A DNA stretch of 64,000 nt from Pseudomonas svalbardensis (GTDB taxonomy: Bacteria > Pseudomonadota > Gammaproteobacteria > Pseudomonadales > Pseudomonadaceae): NCBI RefSeq assembly GCF_030053115.1, contig NZ_CP125619.1, positions 2,863,501 to 2,927,500 on the forward strand. Direction: 5' to 3'. Shown piece after piece: positions 8,199 through 18,463 of this stretch; the stretch's first letter is position 1, and the number at the start of each line of letters is the position of its first letter. Made by a program: the position numbers and the translations under genes. The notes beneath the pieces were generated by a model. It was not told where the DNA came from, did no database searches, and worked only from the letters and a program-made list of their open reading frames with translations.

Positions 8199-9974
8199 AT
8201 GACCCAACCCGCACGTCGCCAACCCTTCGTCTTGAGTGTGCTGCTCAGTGCCATGCTGTTGTCTGGCTCGGCATTGGCCGGCGTCACCGATCAAGACATT
8301 CTCCAGGACCCCAAGAACCCGGAGCAGATCGTCACCAACGGTCTGGGCGTCCAGGGTCAACGCTACAGTCCGCTGGACACGCTCAACGTCAACAACGTGA
8401 AGGATTTGCGGCCGGTCTGGGCGTTCTCCTTCGGCGGTGAAAAACAACGCGGTCAGCAAGCACAGCCGATGATCAAGGACGGCGTGATGTACATGACCGG
8501 TTCCTACTCGCGGGTGTTTGCGGTGGATGCGCGCACCGGCAAGAAACTCTGGCAATACGATGCGCGCCTGCCCGATGACATCCGCCCTTGCTGCGACGTG
8601 ATCAACCGTGGTGTCGCGCTGTACGGCGACCTGGTGATCTTCGGCACCCTCGACGCCAAACTCGTGGCCCTGAACAAAGACACCGGCAAAGTCGTCTGGA
8701 GCAAGAAAGTCGCCGACCACAAGGAAGGCTATTCGATCAGCGCCGCGCCGTTGGTGATCAACGGCAAACTGATCACCGGTGTCGCCGGCGGCGAGTTCGG
8801 GGTGGTTGGCAAAATCGAAGCCTACGACCCGAAAAACGGCAGCGTGCTGTGGACCCGTCCAACCGTCGAGGGCCACATGGGCTACACCTACAAGGACGGC
8901 AAAGCGGTAGAGAACGGCATCTCCGGCGGTGAAGCCGGCAAGACCTGGCCCGGCGATCTCTGGAAAACCGGCGGCGCCGCCCCTTGGCTAGGCGGTTACT
9001 ACGACCCTGAAACCAATCTGCTGCTGTTCGGCACCGGCAACCCGGCGCCGTGGAACTCGCATCTGCGTCCTGGCGACAACCTCTACTCGTCGTCGCGTCT
9101 GGCGCTCAATCCGGACGACGGCACCATCAAATGGCACTTCCAGAGCACGCCTCACGATGGCTGGGACTATGACGGCGTAAACGAGTTGGTCTCGTTCAAC
9201 TACACCGAAGGCGGCAAAGAGATCAAAGCCGCCGCGACCGCTGACCGTAACGGTTTCTTCTACGTGCTGGACCGCACCAACGGCAAATTCATTCGCGGCT
9301 TCCCGTTCGTGGACAAAATCACCTGGGCCACCGGCCTGGATAAAGAGGGCCGGCCGATCTACAACGAAGCCAGCCGCCCAGGCGCACCAGGCACCGAAGC
9401 CAAAGGCAGTTCGGTATTCGTAGCTCCGGCATTCCTCGGCGCGAAAAACTGGATGCCGATGGCCTACAACAAGGACACCGGGCTGTTCTACGTACCGTCC
9501 AACGAATGGGGCATGGACATCTGGAACGAAGGCATCGCCTACAAGAAAGGCGCGGCGTTCCTCGGTGCCGGTTTCACCATCAAACCATTGAATGAAGACT
9601 ACATCGGCGTGCTGCGCGCCATCGACCCGAAAACCGGCAAGGAAGTCTGGCGCCACAAGAACTTCGCGCCGCTGTGGGGCGGAGTGCTGACCACCAAGGG
9701 CAACCTGGTGTTCACCGGTACGCCGGAAGGTTTCCTGCAGGCGTTCAATGCCAAGACCGGCGAGAAAGTCTGGGAATTCCAGACCGGCTCCGGCGTACTC
9801 GGCTCGCCTGTGACCTGGGAAATGGACGGCGAACAGTACGTCTCGGTGCTGTCCGGTTGGGGTGGTGCTGTTCCGCTGTGGGGCGGCGAAGTGGCCAAGC
9901 GCATCAAGGACTTCAACCAGGGCGGCATGCTCTGGACCTTCAAGCTGCCGAAAGACCTGGTCGCCAAGCATTAA
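8199..9974 (+). CDS. pedH: PQQ-dependent alcohol dehydrogenase, lanthanide (PedH) type
   Basis: This periplasmic quinoprotein oxidises alcohols to aldehydes. The ATG at 8199 gives 591 residues with a signal peptide ending near ALAGVTD. Eight-bladed propeller W-motifs recur (for example [32 protein letters not shown]). The vicinal CC pair is at residues 131-132. The catalytic Asp is in [11 protein letters not shown] as D323, and the residue two places on is D325; that second Asp coordinates lanthanides in XoxF and PedH, while calcium enzymes have Ala or Ser there. The assignment to the Ln-dependent class rests on this residue. No cognate cytochrome c550 gene is in the window. The gene is followed by aldehyde dehydrogenase and the pqq genes. 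Confidence 0.9.
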   Translation: MTQPARRQPFVLSVLLSAMLLSGSALAGVTDQDILQDPKNPEQIVTNGLGVQGQRYSPLDTLNVNNVKDLRPVWAFSFGGEKQRGQQAQPMIKDGVMYMTGSYSRVFAVDARTGKKLWQYDARLPDDIRPCCDVINRGVALYGDLVIFGTLDAKLVALNKDTGKVVWSKKVADHKEGYSISAAPLVINGKLITGVAGGEFGVVGKIEAYDPKNGSVLWTRPTVEGHMGYTYKDGKAVENGISGGEAGKTWPGDLWKTGGAAPWLGGYYDPETNLLLFGTGNPAPWNSHLRPGDNLYSSSRLALNPDDGTIKWHFQSTPHDGWDYDGVNELVSFNYTEGGKEIKAAATADRNGFFYVLDRTNGKFIRGFPFVDKITWATGLDKEGRPIYNEASRPGAPGTEAKGSSVFVAPAFLGAKNWMPMAYNKDTGLFYVPSNEWGMDIWNEGIAYKKGAAFLGAGFTIKPLNEDYIGVLRAIDPKTGKEVWRHKNFAPLWGGVLTTKGNLVFTGTPEGFLQAFNAKTGEKVWEFQTGSGVLGSPVTWEMDGEQYVSVLSGWGGAVPLWGGEVAKRIKDFNQGGMLWTFKLPKDLVAKH

Positions 9975-9996
9975 CTCAAAATCCACCGCATAACCC

Positions 9997-10086
9997 TGTG
10001 GGAGTGAGCCTGCTCGCGAAAGCGATCTGTCAGCCAACATCTCTAGTGAATGTGCTGGCCCCTTCGCGAGCAGGCTCGCTCCCACA
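9997..10086. repeat. REP doublet, GTGGGAG(T/C)GAGCC type
   Basis: Left arm TGTGGGAGTGAGCCTGCTCG and an inverted right arm ending TCGCTCCCACA. One base (T for C) breaks perfect symmetry in the left arm. It lies between the dehydrogenase genes; the rest of the 263-bp gap (to 10237) should hold the promoter of the aldehyde dehydrogenase gene, but no clear box is visible. Confidence 0.88.
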
Positions 10087-10237
10087 GGGAGATTTGCCAC
10101 AGGTAGATGTGGGCAAATCTACTACCAAATAACGAGAGTCCTCCTGCCAACGGCGCATTCGTCTGACGCGCGGGGCTCTCTACTATCGGTTCATCGCCTG
10201 TTTGCCCGACAGGCATCGACCCAGACAGAGGCCCACC

Positions 10238-11758
10238 ATGATCTACGCACAACCTGGTACACCTGGCGCCGTCGTTACGTTTAAACCGCGCTACGGCAAT
10301 TTCATCGGCGGCGAGTTCGTCGCCCCGGTCAATGGTGAGTACTTCACTAATTCTTCGCCGGTCAACGGTGAAGTGATCGCCGAGTTCCCTCGGTCCAGCG
10401 CTGCCGACATTGAAAAAGCCCTCGATGCCGCCCATGCCGCCGCCGATGCCTGGGGCAAGACCTCCGCGCAAGACCGCTCCCTGGTGCTGCTGAAAATTGC
10501 CGACCGCATCGAGCAAAACCTCGAAATCCTCGCCGTCAGCGAAACCTGGGACAACGGCAAAGCCGTGCGCGAAACCCTCAACGCTGACGTGCCGCTGGCC
10601 GCCGACCATTTCCGTTACTTCGCCGGGTGCATCCGCGCTCAAGAGGGCGGCGCCGCCGAGATCAACGAGTTGACGACGGCCTATCACTTCCACGAGCCAT
10701 TGGGCGTGGTCGGGCAGATCATTCCGTGGAACTTCCCGCTGCTGATGGCCGCCTGGAAACTCGCCCCGGCCCTGGCCGCCGGCAACTGCGTGGTACTCAA
10801 GCCCGCCGAGCAGACGCCGCTGTCTATCATGGTCTTCGCCGAACTGATCGCCGATTTGCTGCCGGCCGGTGTGCTGAACATCGTCCAGGGTTTTGGTCGC
10901 GAAGCGGGTGAGGCGCTGGCCACCAGCAAGCGCATCGCCAAGATCGCCTTCACCGGTTCCACCCCGATTGGCGCGCACATCATGAAATGCGCGGCCGAGA
11001 ACATCATTCCGAGCACTGTCGAATTGGGCGGCAAGTCGCCAAATATCTTCTTCGAAGACATCATGCAAGCCGAGCCGCAGTTCATCGAGAAGGCCGCCGA
11101 AGGTTTGGTGCTGGCGTTCTTCAACCAAGGCGAAGTCTGCACCTGTCCATCGCGAGCGCTGGTGCAGGAGTCGATCTACGACGACTTCATGAAAGTGGTG
11201 ATGAAGAAGATCGTCAAAATCAAGCGCGGCAACCCGCTGGACACCGAAACTATGGTCGGCGCCCAGGCGTCCGAGCAGCAATACGACAAGATCCTCTCGT
11301 ACCTGAAGATCGCCCAGGAAGAGGGCGCCGAGCTGCTCACCGGCGGCGCGGCCGAGCGTCTTGAGGGTGACTTGTCGACGGGTTATTACATCCAGCCGAC
11401 CCTGCTCAAGGGCCACAACAAAATGCGCGTGTTCCAGGAAGAAATCTTCGGCCCGGTGGTGGGTATCACCACCTTCAAGGACGAAGCCGAAGCCCTGGCG
11501 ATTGCCAACGACAGCGAGTTCGGCCTCGGCGCCGGCCTGTGGACCCGCGACATCAACCGCGCCTACCGCATGGGTCGGGCGATCAAGGCCGGGCGTGTCT
11601 GGACCAACTGCTACCACCTGTACCCGGCCCACGCCGCGTTTGGTGGCTACAAGAAATCCGGTGTCGGCCGTGAAAACCACAAGATGATGCTCGACCACTA
11701 TCAGCAGACCAAAAACCTGCTGGTGAGCTACGACATCAATCCGATGGGGTTCTTCTGA
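10238..11758 (+). CDS. exaC: NAD-dependent aldehyde dehydrogenase (ExaC/PedI type)
   Basis: The 506-residue protein matches the length of ExaC and oxidises the aldehyde produced by the quinoprotein dehydrogenase to the acid. Motifs include [17 protein letters not shown] (NAD-binding region, near residue 160), VELGGKSPN with the general-base Glu near 260, and [12 protein letters not shown] with the catalytic Cys near 300. The C-terminal [19 protein letters not shown] is typical of the class. The ATG at 10238 is chosen because the sequence [10 protein letters not shown] is the family start. It lies between two REP doublets, so it probably forms its own transcript. Confidence 0.93.
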   Translation: MIYAQPGTPGAVVTFKPRYGNFIGGEFVAPVNGEYFTNSSPVNGEVIAEFPRSSAADIEKALDAAHAAADAWGKTSAQDRSLVLLKIADRIEQNLEILAVSETWDNGKAVRETLNADVPLAADHFRYFAGCIRAQEGGAAEINELTTAYHFHEPLGVVGQIIPWNFPLLMAAWKLAPALAAGNCVVLKPAEQTPLSIMVFAELIADLLPAGVLNIVQGFGREAGEALATSKRIAKIAFTGSTPIGAHIMKCAAENIIPSTVELGGKSPNIFFEDIMQAEPQFIEKAAEGLVLAFFNQGEVCTCPSRALVQESIYDDFMKVVMKKIVKIKRGNPLDTETMVGAQASEQQYDKILSYLKIAQEEGAELLTGGAAERLEGDLSTGYYIQPTLLKGHNKMRVFQEEIFGPVVGITTFKDEAEALAIANDSEFGLGAGLWTRDINRAYRMGRAIKAGRVWTNCYHLYPAHAAFGGYKKSGVGRENHKMMLDHYQQTKNLLVSYDINPMGFF

Positions 11759-11782
11759 TCTAGCAAGCGCCGCACTACCCCT

Positions 11783-11872
11783 TGTGGGAGCGAGCCTGCT
11801 CGCGAAGAGGCCAGCACATTCAACATTGATGTTGATTGTCAGGCCGCCTTCGCGAGCAGGCTCGCTCCCACA
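11783..11872. repeat. REP doublet, GTGGGAGCGAGCC type
   Basis: TGTGGGAGCGAGCCTGCTCG and its exact inverse separated by about 40 bp, between the aldehyde dehydrogenase gene and pqqA. The remaining 140 bp before pqqA must hold the pqq promoter. Confidence 0.9.
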
Positions 11873-12015
11873 TTGGTTTTGGGTGTGCTGAAAATCTGGC
11901 GACACCCCCTACCAATGCACGCCGCCAACTCGTTCGAAAGTAGCATTCGGGTGGCAGGCGCCCCGTGCATTAATGGCTTTACCGGAATCGTCCGGCACAA
12001 GAAGAGGATTGACCC

Positions 12016-12087
12016 ATGTGGACTAAACCCGCGTTTACCGATCTGCGCATTGGCTTCGAAGTGACGATGTATTTCGCCAACCGCTGA
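12016..12087 (+). CDS. pqqA: PqqA, precursor peptide of PQQ
   Basis: This is the 23-residue ribosomal precursor of pyrroloquinoline quinone: [16 protein letters not shown] then TMYFANR. Glu15 and Tyr19 are in the obligatory E-V-T-x-Y spacing and become the PQQ skeleton after PqqE cross-links them. A GAGGATTG ribosome-binding site precedes the ATG. It is followed 7 bp later by a strong hairpin and then pqqB, the usual arrangement that keeps the peptide in excess over the enzymes. Confidence 0.97.
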   Translation: MWTKPAFTDLRIGFEVTMYFANR

Positions 12088-12094
12088 CTGTTCA

Positions 12095-12120
12095 CCCGGC
12101 CAGCTGTTGCGTTGGCCGGG
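12095..12120 (+). terminator. Attenuating hairpin between pqqA and pqqB
   Basis: CCCGGCCA and TGGCCGGG form an 8-bp stem with a 10-nt loop right after pqqA, without a T-run. Such hairpins usually protect the pqqA message and limit readthrough to pqqB-E. Confidence 0.65.
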
Positions 12121-12142
12121 CCTGCCTTCTGGAGCATTGCCC

Positions 12143-13057
12143 ATGCACATTCGCGTTCTCGGATCCGCCGCTGGCGGTGGTTTTCCGCAATGGAATTGCA
12201 ACTGCCGCCAGTGCGCCTCGATGCGCAATGGCAGCCTGCGGGCCCAACGGCGCACACAGTCCTCGATTGCCCTGAGCGACAACGGTGTGGATTGGGTGCT
12301 GTGCAATGCTTCACCGGACATTCGTGCGCAACTCGAGAGTTTCGCGCCGCTGCAACCGGCGCGCCGGGTGCGTGATACCGCGATCGTCGGCGTCGTCCTG
12401 ATGGACAGCCAGATCGACCATTGCACCGGCCTGTTGAGTCTGCGCGAAGGTTGCCCGCATCAGGTCTGGTGCACCGAACGCGTCCATGAAGACCTGAGCA
12501 GCGGCTTCCCCTTGTTCACCATGCTCAAGCACTGGAACGGCGGGTTGCAGTGGCAACCGGTCGGGCTCGACCGCGAACCCTTCAGCATCCCGGCTTGCGC
12601 ACACCTGCGATTTCGCGCGATCCCCTTGGTCAGCAACGCACCGCCGTACTCGCCCAATCGCGGCAATCCGCAGCTGGGCGACACCATCGGCTTGTTTATC
12701 GAAGACCGACGCAGCGGTGCTTCGCTGTTCTATGCGCCGGGCCTGGGACAAGTCGACGACGAGGTTCTGAGCTGGATGCAACGCGCCGATTGCCTGTTGC
12801 TGGACGGCACCTTGTGGCGCGACGACGAGATGCGAGTCTGCGAAGTCGGCCAGAACCTGGGCCGTGAAATGGGTCACCTGTCGCAAAGCGGCCCTGGCGG
12901 CATGCTCGACATCCTTGAAGGCTTCACCCGCCAGCGCAAGGTGCTGATCCACATCAACAACACCAACCCGATCCTTGATGAAGACTCGGCCGAGCGAGCG
13001 TTGCTGGAGCGGCGCGGGATCGAAGTGGCCTATGACGGCATGAGTATTGAGCTGTAG
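12143..13057 (+). CDS. pqqB: PqqB, metallo-beta-lactamase-fold PQQ biosynthesis protein
   Basis: The ATG at 12143 gives 304 residues, exactly the usual PqqB length, starting [21 protein letters not shown]. The CNCRQC segment near residue 20 is the family's zinc-binding site and [12 protein letters not shown] holds the modified HxHxDH motif. PqqB is thought to oxidise the tyrosine moiety of a PQQ intermediate. A REP pair (13066-13166) separates it from pqqC, so pqqC-E may depend on readthrough or a weak internal promoter. Confidence 0.96.
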   Translation: MHIRVLGSAAGGGFPQWNCNCRQCASMRNGSLRAQRRTQSSIALSDNGVDWVLCNASPDIRAQLESFAPLQPARRVRDTAIVGVVLMDSQIDHCTGLLSLREGCPHQVWCTERVHEDLSSGFPLFTMLKHWNGGLQWQPVGLDREPFSIPACAHLRFRAIPLVSNAPPYSPNRGNPQLGDTIGLFIEDRRSGASLFYAPGLGQVDDEVLSWMQRADCLLLDGTLWRDDEMRVCEVGQNLGREMGHLSQSGPGGMLDILEGFTRQRKVLIHINNTNPILDEDSAERALLERRGIEVAYDGMSIEL

Positions 13058-13065
13058 CGGATGGC

Positions 13066-13166
13066 CCCTTCGCGAGCAGGCTCGCTCCCACATTGGGATT
13101 GTGGTGTACACAAAATCTGTGTTCACACCGATCAACTATGGGAGCGAGCCTGCTCGCGAAGGGGGC
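13066..13166. repeat. REP doublet in reversed (tail-to-tail) order
   Basis: Here the CCTTCGCGAGCAGGCTCGCT copy comes first and the GGGAGCGAGCCTGCTCGCGA copy second, the reverse of the order in the other doublets. It separates pqqB and pqqC inside the pqq operon, where hairpins could reduce pqqC-E expression or stabilise the pqqAB message. Confidence 0.88.
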
Positions 13167-13212
13167 AGACTAGACACCGCAGAATCGAACGGTTATTCCC
13201 CGGAGAACCGCA

Positions 13213-13965
13213 ATGACTGACACCCCAATGACCCCCACCGAATTCGAAGCGGCCCTGCGCGCCAAAGGCGCCTACTACCACATCCACCATCCATTCCACC
13301 AAGCCATGTACGCCGGCCGATCAACCCGTGAGCAGATTCAAGGCTGGGTCGCCAATCGCTTCTACTACCAGGTGAACATCCCCCTGAAGGACGCCGCGAT
13401 TCTCGCCAACTGCCCGGACCGCAACGTGCGCCGGGAATGGCTGCAACGAATCCTCGATCACGACGGCGTGCCCGGTAGCGAAGGCGGGATCGAAGCCTGG
13501 CTGCGGCTGGGCGAAGCGGTGGGGCTGGATCGCGAGCAAATCCTCTCACAGGAATTGGTGCTGCCCGGTGTCCGTTTCGCCGTGGACGCCTACGTCAATT
13601 TCGCCCGTCGCGCCTGTTGGCAGGAAGCCGCCAGCAGTTCGCTGACCGAGCTGTTTGCGCCACAGATCCATCAATCGCGGCTCGATGCCTGGCCAACCCA
13701 TTACCCGTGGATCGACGTCGGCGGTTACGACTATTTCCGCACTCGCCTGAGTCAGGCGCGGCGTGACGTAGAACATGGTTTGCGCATCACCCTGGCGCAC
13801 TACGTCACGGTCGAAGGCCAGCAACGCATGCTGGAAATCCTGCAATTCAAGCTCGACGTGCTGTGGAGCATGCTCGACGCCATGAGCATGGCCTACGAGC
13901 TGGAGCGCCCGCCGTATCACACCGTCACCACGGAGCAGGTCTGGCACCGGGGGATTGCCCTGTGA
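13213..13965 (+). CDS. pqqC: PqqC, pyrroloquinoline-quinone synthase
   Basis: PqqC catalyses the last ring closure and eight-electron oxidation to PQQ without a metal. The 250-residue protein carries the family motifs [15 protein letters not shown] near residue 20, [21 protein letters not shown] near 48, and FTVE-type [14 protein letters not shown] near 190. The start ATG is behind CGGAGAACCGCA. The stop overlaps the pqqD GTG start as GTGA, so the two are translationally coupled. Confidence 0.97.
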   Translation: MTDTPMTPTEFEAALRAKGAYYHIHHPFHQAMYAGRSTREQIQGWVANRFYYQVNIPLKDAAILANCPDRNVRREWLQRILDHDGVPGSEGGIEAWLRLGEAVGLDREQILSQELVLPGVRFAVDAYVNFARRACWQEAASSSLTELFAPQIHQSRLDAWPTHYPWIDVGGYDYFRTRLSQARRDVEHGLRITLAHYVTVEGQQRMLEILQFKLDVLWSMLDAMSMAYELERPPYHTVTTEQVWHRGIAL

Positions 13966-14234
13966 GCCTGATTAACCGCGAGCAATCACCGTCGCTGCGG
14001 CAGGGTTTTCGCCTGCAATGGGAACCTCGTCAGGACTGTCACGTGCTGCTGTACCCCGAAGGCATGATCAAACTCAACACCAGTGCCGGGCAGATCCTCG
14101 ATCTGGTGGACGGCCAGCGCAGCGTTGAGGCGATTATTGATCGACTGTCTGCAAATTTCCCTGGCGTACCGGGGATCGACGAAGATGTGCTGGCGTTTCT
14201 GGAGGTGGCCCATGCTCAATTCTGGATTGAGTGA
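13962..14234 (+). CDS. pqqD: PqqD, peptide chaperone for PqqA
   Basis: PqqD binds the PqqA peptide and delivers it to PqqE. The 90-residue protein starts at GTG 13962 (overlapping pqqC), reads [20 protein letters not shown], and has the winged-helix features [20 protein letters not shown] and [14 protein letters not shown]. It overlaps pqqE by 23 bp. The start is fixed by the gtga overlap and by the family N-terminus. Confidence 0.95.
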   Translation: MSLINREQSPSLRQGFRLQWEPRQDCHVLLYPEGMIKLNTSAGQILDLVDGQRSVEAIIDRLSANFPGVPGIDEDVLAFLEVAHAQFWIE

Positions 14235-15354
14235 CTCGCGTCCGGGCCCGCCGCTGTGGCTGTTGGCGGAGCTGACCTACCGTTGCCCGCTGCAATGCCC
14301 GTATTGCTCCAACCCGCTGGACTTTGCCCAATCAGGCGAAGAGTTGAGCACCGAAGAATGGATCCGGGTGTTCCGCGAGGCCCGAGAGATGGGTGCCGCG
14401 CAACTGGGTTTTTCCGGCGGCGAGCCGTTGGTTCGCCAAGACCTGGCCGAGCTGATCAAGGCCGCCCGGGACATGGGTTACTACACCAACCTGATCACCT
14501 CGGGCATCGGCCTGACCGAGCAGAAGGTGCGCGATTTCAAGGTCGCGGGGCTGGACCACATCCAGATCAGCTTCCAGGCCGCCGACGAAGCGGTGAACAA
14601 CATGCTCGCCGGCTCGCGCAAGGCCTTCGCCCAGAAACTCGCGATGGCCCGGGCGGTGAAAGCCCAGGGCTACCCGATGGTGCTGAACTTCGTCACCCAT
14701 CGGCACAACATCGACCAGATCGCGCAGATCATCGAGTTGTGCCTGGAGCTGGAGGCAGATTTCGTCGAATTGGCGACGTGTCAGTTCTACGGCTGGGCCG
14801 AGCTCAACCGCGTCGGCCTGTTACCCACGCGCGAACAATTGCAGCGCGCCGAGCGCATCACCCACTCATATCGCGAGCGTCTTGAAGCGCAGGGCCACCC
14901 GTGCAAGCTGATCTTCGTCACCCCGGATTACTACGAGGAACGCCCCAAGACCTGCATGAACGGCTGGGCCAATCTGTTTCTCGACATCACCCCCGACGGC
15001 ACGGCGTTGCCTTGCCACAGCGCCCGACAGTTGCCGGTGCAGTTTCCCAATGTGCGTGAGCACAGTATCGAGCACATCTGGACTGATTCTTTCGGTTTCA
15101 ATCGCTTTCGTGGCGATGACTGGATGAAAGAACCGTGCCGCTCCTGCGATGAAAAGCACAAGGACCTGGGCGGCTGCCGCTGCCAGGCATTCATGCTGAC
15201 CGGCGACGCCGCCAACGCTGACCCGGTGTGCAGCAAATCCCCGCACCACGGCATGATTCTCAAGGCCCGCGAGGAAGCCGAGGCCCCGGGGCTGGGCATG
15301 GAACACCTGACGTTGCGTAACGAGAAGGCTTCGCGACTGATCTACCGCGGATAA
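14212..15354 (+). CDS. pqqE: PqqE, radical SAM PqqA-crosslinking enzyme
   Basis: PqqE uses SAM and Fe-S clusters to form the C-C bond between Glu15 and Tyr19 of PqqA. The 380-residue protein begins [20 protein letters not shown]; the radical SAM triad [10 protein letters not shown] lies near residue 30, with [11 protein letters not shown] as the GGEP motif. The C-terminal SPASM cysteines are seen in [25 protein letters not shown]. The start within pqqD is the only one that gives the family N-terminus. Confidence 0.97.
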   Translation: MLNSGLSDSRPGPPLWLLAELTYRCPLQCPYCSNPLDFAQSGEELSTEEWIRVFREAREMGAAQLGFSGGEPLVRQDLAELIKAARDMGYYTNLITSGIGLTEQKVRDFKVAGLDHIQISFQAADEAVNNMLAGSRKAFAQKLAMARAVKAQGYPMVLNFVTHRHNIDQIAQIIELCLELEADFVELATCQFYGWAELNRVGLLPTREQLQRAERITHSYRERLEAQGHPCKLIFVTPDYYEERPKTCMNGWANLFLDITPDGTALPCHSARQLPVQFPNVREHSIEHIWTDSFGFNRFRGDDWMKEPCRSCDEKHKDLGGCRCQAFMLTGDAANADPVCSKSPHHGMILKAREEAEAPGLGMEHLTLRNEKASRLIYRG

Positions 15355-15374
15355 ATCAAACAACACAAATCCCC

Positions 15375-15464
15375 TGTGGGAGCGGGCTTGCTCGCGAAAG
15401 CGGTGGGTCAGTCGACATCAACGTTGAATGTAATGCCGCCTTCGCGAGCAAGCCCGCTCCCACA
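15375..15464. repeat. REP doublet, GTGGGAGCGGGCTTGCTCGC variant
   Basis: Arms TGTGGGAGCGGGCTTGCTCG and its exact inverse enclose about 40 bp. The core differs from neighbours (GGGCTTGC in place of GAGCCTGC) symmetrically in both arms. It ends the pqq operon; the ercA promoter must lie in 15465-15588. Confidence 0.9.
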
Positions 15465-15588
15465 GGGATTCGCGTTGGATGCGAGATTTGGGTACACCCC
15501 AGCCTGCTACCCATTGGTCTGATTGCATTCACTACCGGATGCTTTAGTGTGGACGTTACCTTCCAAAACAATAAAAACAGGCTTTCCA

Positions 15589-16752
15589 ATGAGCCAGAGT
15601 CTCAGCCAGCTGCGTAAATTCGTTTCGCCTGAAATCATCTTTGGTGCCGGCTGCCGGCACAACGTCGGCAATTGCGCCAAAACCTTTGGCGCCCGCAAGG
15701 TGCTGCTGGTCAGCGATCCCGGTGTGATTGCTGCCGGTTGGGTCGCCGATGTCGAGGCCAGCCTGCAAGCCCAGGGCATTGAGTATTTCCTGTACAGCGC
15801 AGTCTCGCCCAACCCGCGGGTCGAAGAAGTGATGCTCGGCGCCGATCTGTACCGGGAAAATCATTGCGATGTGATCGTGGCCGTCGGTGGCGGCAGCCCG
15901 ATGGATTGCGGCAAAGGCATCGGCATTGTTGTCGCCCATGGGCGCAGCATCCTCGAATTCGAAGGCGTGGACACCATCCGTGTCCCCAGCCCGCCGCTGA
16001 TCCTGATTCCAACCACCGCCGGGACCTCGGCCGATGTCTCGCAATTCGTGATCATCTCCAACCAGCAAGAACGCATGAAGTTCTCCATCGTCAGTAAGGC
16101 GGTGGTGCCGGACGTGTCGTTGATCGACCCGGAAACCACCCTGAGCATGGACCCGTTCCTGTCGGCCTGTACCGGCATCGATGCGTTGGTGCATGCCATC
16201 GAAGCGTTTGTTTCCACCGGTCACGGGCCGTTGACCGATCCCCATGCGCTGGAGGCGATGCGCCTGATCAACGGCAACCTGGTGCAGATGATCGCCAACC
16301 CGAACGACATTGCCCTGCGCGAGAAAATCATGCTCGGTAGCATGCAGGCCGGGCTGGCGTTCTCCAACGCGATCCTCGGCGCGGTGCATGCCATGTCTCA
16401 CAGCCTCGGTGGATTTCTCGACTTGCCTCATGGGCTGTGCAACGCGGTGCTGGTGGAACACGTGGTGGCGTTCAACTACAGCTCCGCACCGGAGCGCTTC
16501 AAGGTGATCGCCGAGACCTTTGGCATCGATTGCCGTGGCTTGAATCACCGGCAGATTTGCGGGCGTCTGGTGGAACATCTGATCGCTCTGAAACATGCGA
16601 TCGGCTTCCACGAAACCCTCGGATTGCACGGGGTCAGCACTGCAGACATTCCGTTCCTGTCGCAACACGCCATGCACGACCCGTGCATCCTGACCAACCC
16701 GCGCGAGTCCAGTCAGCGTGATGTCGAGGTCGTCTATGGCGAAGCCCTCTGA
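15589..16752 (+). CDS. ercA: Iron-containing alcohol dehydrogenase (ErcA type)
   Basis: The 387-residue protein belongs to the group III iron-type alcohol dehydrogenases. The nucleotide-binding GGGSPMDCGKG (near residue 98), TTAGTSADVSQF (near 140), and the metal ligands in HAMSHSLGGFLDLPHGLCNA are all present. Its homologue ErcA in P. aeruginosa is needed for normal control of ethanol oxidation and is thought to take part in signalling, not bulk catabolism. Its 3' end overlaps the sensor kinase gene by 17 bp, which supports a joint regulatory role. Confidence 0.9.
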   Translation: MSQSLSQLRKFVSPEIIFGAGCRHNVGNCAKTFGARKVLLVSDPGVIAAGWVADVEASLQAQGIEYFLYSAVSPNPRVEEVMLGADLYRENHCDVIVAVGGGSPMDCGKGIGIVVAHGRSILEFEGVDTIRVPSPPLILIPTTAGTSADVSQFVIISNQQERMKFSIVSKAVVPDVSLIDPETTLSMDPFLSACTGIDALVHAIEAFVSTGHGPLTDPHALEAMRLINGNLVQMIANPNDIALREKIMLGSMQAGLAFSNAILGAVHAMSHSLGGFLDLPHGLCNAVLVEHVVAFNYSSAPERFKVIAETFGIDCRGLNHRQICGRLVEHLIALKHAIGFHETLGLHGVSTADIPFLSQHAMHDPCILTNPRESSQRDVEVVYGEAL

Positions 16753-18463
16753 CGAGCAGCAACGGGCGCTGGCGGGGTTACTGGGATTAGGCAGCCACTC
16801 GGCGCGCAAGAGTCATTACCCGGAACTGGCCGCGCGCCTGGACGAGCTGGAAGCCGAACGCAATCGCTACAAATGGCTGTTCGAGAACGCCGTCCACGGG
16901 ATCTTTCAGGCCAGCCTCCTGGAAGGCATGCGCGCCGCCAATCCGGCACTGGCGCGGATGCTCGGTTATCAGGACCCTCAGGAAGTGCTGTTTTCCCTGG
17001 CGGATCTGGCGAGCAACCTGTTTGTCGGTGGTGCACAGGAACTGGAAAATATCGGCGAAATCCTCAGGCACCAGGGCAGCCTGCATGGCTATGAAACCCA
17101 ATTGCGGCGCAAGGATGGCAGCAGCCTCGACGTGCTGATGAACCTGTTGCTCAAGCCCGATCAGGAAGGGTTGGTGGAGGGTTTTGTCGCCGACATCACC
17201 GAACGCAAACTCGCCCAGCAGCGCCTGCAGCAACTCAACGACGAACTGGAGCAGCGCGTCACCGCGCGCACCGACGAGTTGCTGGAAGCCAACCGCAACC
17301 TGCAACAGCAAATCACCCAGCGTAAACAGATCGCCCAGGCCTTGCGCGATGCCCGGGACGCCGCCGAGGCCGCCAATCGCAGCAAGGACAAATACCTCGC
17401 CGCCGCCAGTCATGACCTGCTGCAACCGCTCAATGCCGCGCGTTTGCTGATCTCGACCCTGCGCGAGCGCAAGCTGCCCGACGTCGAACAGGTGCTGGTG
17501 GAGCGGACTCACCAGGCGCTGGAAGGCGCGGAAGATTTGCTCACCGATTTGCTGGATATTTCCCGGCTCGATCAGGCGGCGGTCAAACCGGACATTGCGC
17601 TGTACCGCCTCGATGAATTGCTCGCGCCGCTGGTGTCGGAGTTCCAGTCAGTGGCCCTGGCTGAAGGGTTGAACCTGCGGGTGCACATGGGCGATTACGC
17701 CATCAGCACTGACCTGCGCCTGATGACGCGGATTCTGCGCAACTTCCTCAGCAACGCCTGCCGCTACACCGACGAGGGCAGCATCCTGCTAGGGGCCAGA
17801 CGCCGGGGTGAAATGCTGCGCCTGGAAGTCTGGGACACCGGGCGCGGGATCGCGGCGGACCGACTGGATTCGATCTTCCTCGAGTTCAACCAACTGGACG
17901 TTGGACGCGCCGCCGACCGCAAGGGTGTGGGCCTGGGGCTGGCCATCGTTGAGCGCATCGCCAAGATCCTCGGCTATAAAGTCGGGGTTCATTCGCTGCC
18001 GGGGCGGGGTTCGATGTTCAGCATCGACGTGCCAATTTCCCATGAGATTCCGCTGCCGATCAGCCTGGCGGCACCACAACCCGGCACCGGCAATCCATTG
18101 CCGGGCCGGCGTTTGCTGGTGCTGGACAACGAAGTGAGCATCCTCGAAAGCATGAGCGCACTGCTCGGGCAATGGGGCTGCGAAGTGGTGACGGCCACCG
18201 ATGAATTCTCCGCACTGGCCGCCTTGCAGGGGCGACCGCCGGAACTGATTCTGGCGGACTACCACCTCGATCACGGCGTGGTGGGTTGTGATGTGGTCAG
18301 GCATTTGCGTGAGCATTACCACCAGGTGATTCCGGCGGTCATCATCACCGCAGACCGCACGGATCAGTGTCGGCGCTCATTGCAGCGACTCGACGCACCG
18401 CTGCTGAACAAACCGGTGAAACCCGGCAAGTTGCGCGCGGTGCTGAGTCAGTTGCTGGGGTAG
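16736..18463 (+). CDS. PAS-hybrid histidine kinase next to ercA (ErcS'-like)
   Basis: This 575-residue cytoplasmic kinase has an N-terminal PAS domain (LFENAVHGIFQASLLEGM, about residues 40-150), a coiled coil (about 150-220), a HisKA domain with His226 in AAASHDLLQPLNAARLL, an HATPase domain (NFLSNACRYTDEG, DTGRGIAADRLD, GVGLGLAIVERIAKIL) and a C-terminal receiver with Asp508 in ILADYHLD. No membrane segment is seen. Such soluble hybrid kinases adjoin ercA in the ethanol-oxidation regulatory network of pseudomonads. The ATG at 16736 overlaps ercA; an in-frame ATG 18 bp earlier is less likely. Confidence 0.9.
   Translation: MAKPSDEQQRALAGLLGLGSHSARKSHYPELAARLDELEAERNRYKWLFENAVHGIFQASLLEGMRAANPALARMLGYQDPQEVLFSLADLASNLFVGGAQELENIGEILRHQGSLHGYETQLRRKDGSSLDVLMNLLLKPDQEGLVEGFVADITERKLAQQRLQQLNDELEQRVTARTDELLEANRNLQQQITQRKQIAQALRDARDAAEAANRSKDKYLAAASHDLLQPLNAARLLISTLRERKLPDVEQVLVERTHQALEGAEDLLTDLLDISRLDQAAVKPDIALYRLDELLAPLVSEFQSVALAEGLNLRVHMGDYAISTDLRLMTRILRNFLSNACRYTDEGSILLGARRRGEMLRLEVWDTGRGIAADRLDSIFLEFNQLDVGRAADRKGVGLGLAIVERIAKILGYKVGVHSLPGRGSMFSIDVPISHEIPLPISLAAPQPGTGNPLPGRRLLVLDNEVSILESMSALLGQWGCEVVTATDEFSALAALQGRPPELILADYHLDHGVVGCDVVRHLREHYHQVIPAVIITADRTDQCRRSLQRLDAPLLNKPVKPGKLRAVLSQLLG

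Noticed and set aside
10043..11905. 620-codon open frame on the minus strand opposite the aldehyde dehydrogenase gene
   Set aside because: It spans two REP doublets and the whole opposite gene, with no plausible start or domain; the plus-strand frame is a clear aldehyde dehydrogenase.
12107..12142. Upstream start of pqqB
   Set aside because: The 12 codons before 12143 run through the attenuator hairpin region and do not match the PqqB N-terminus.
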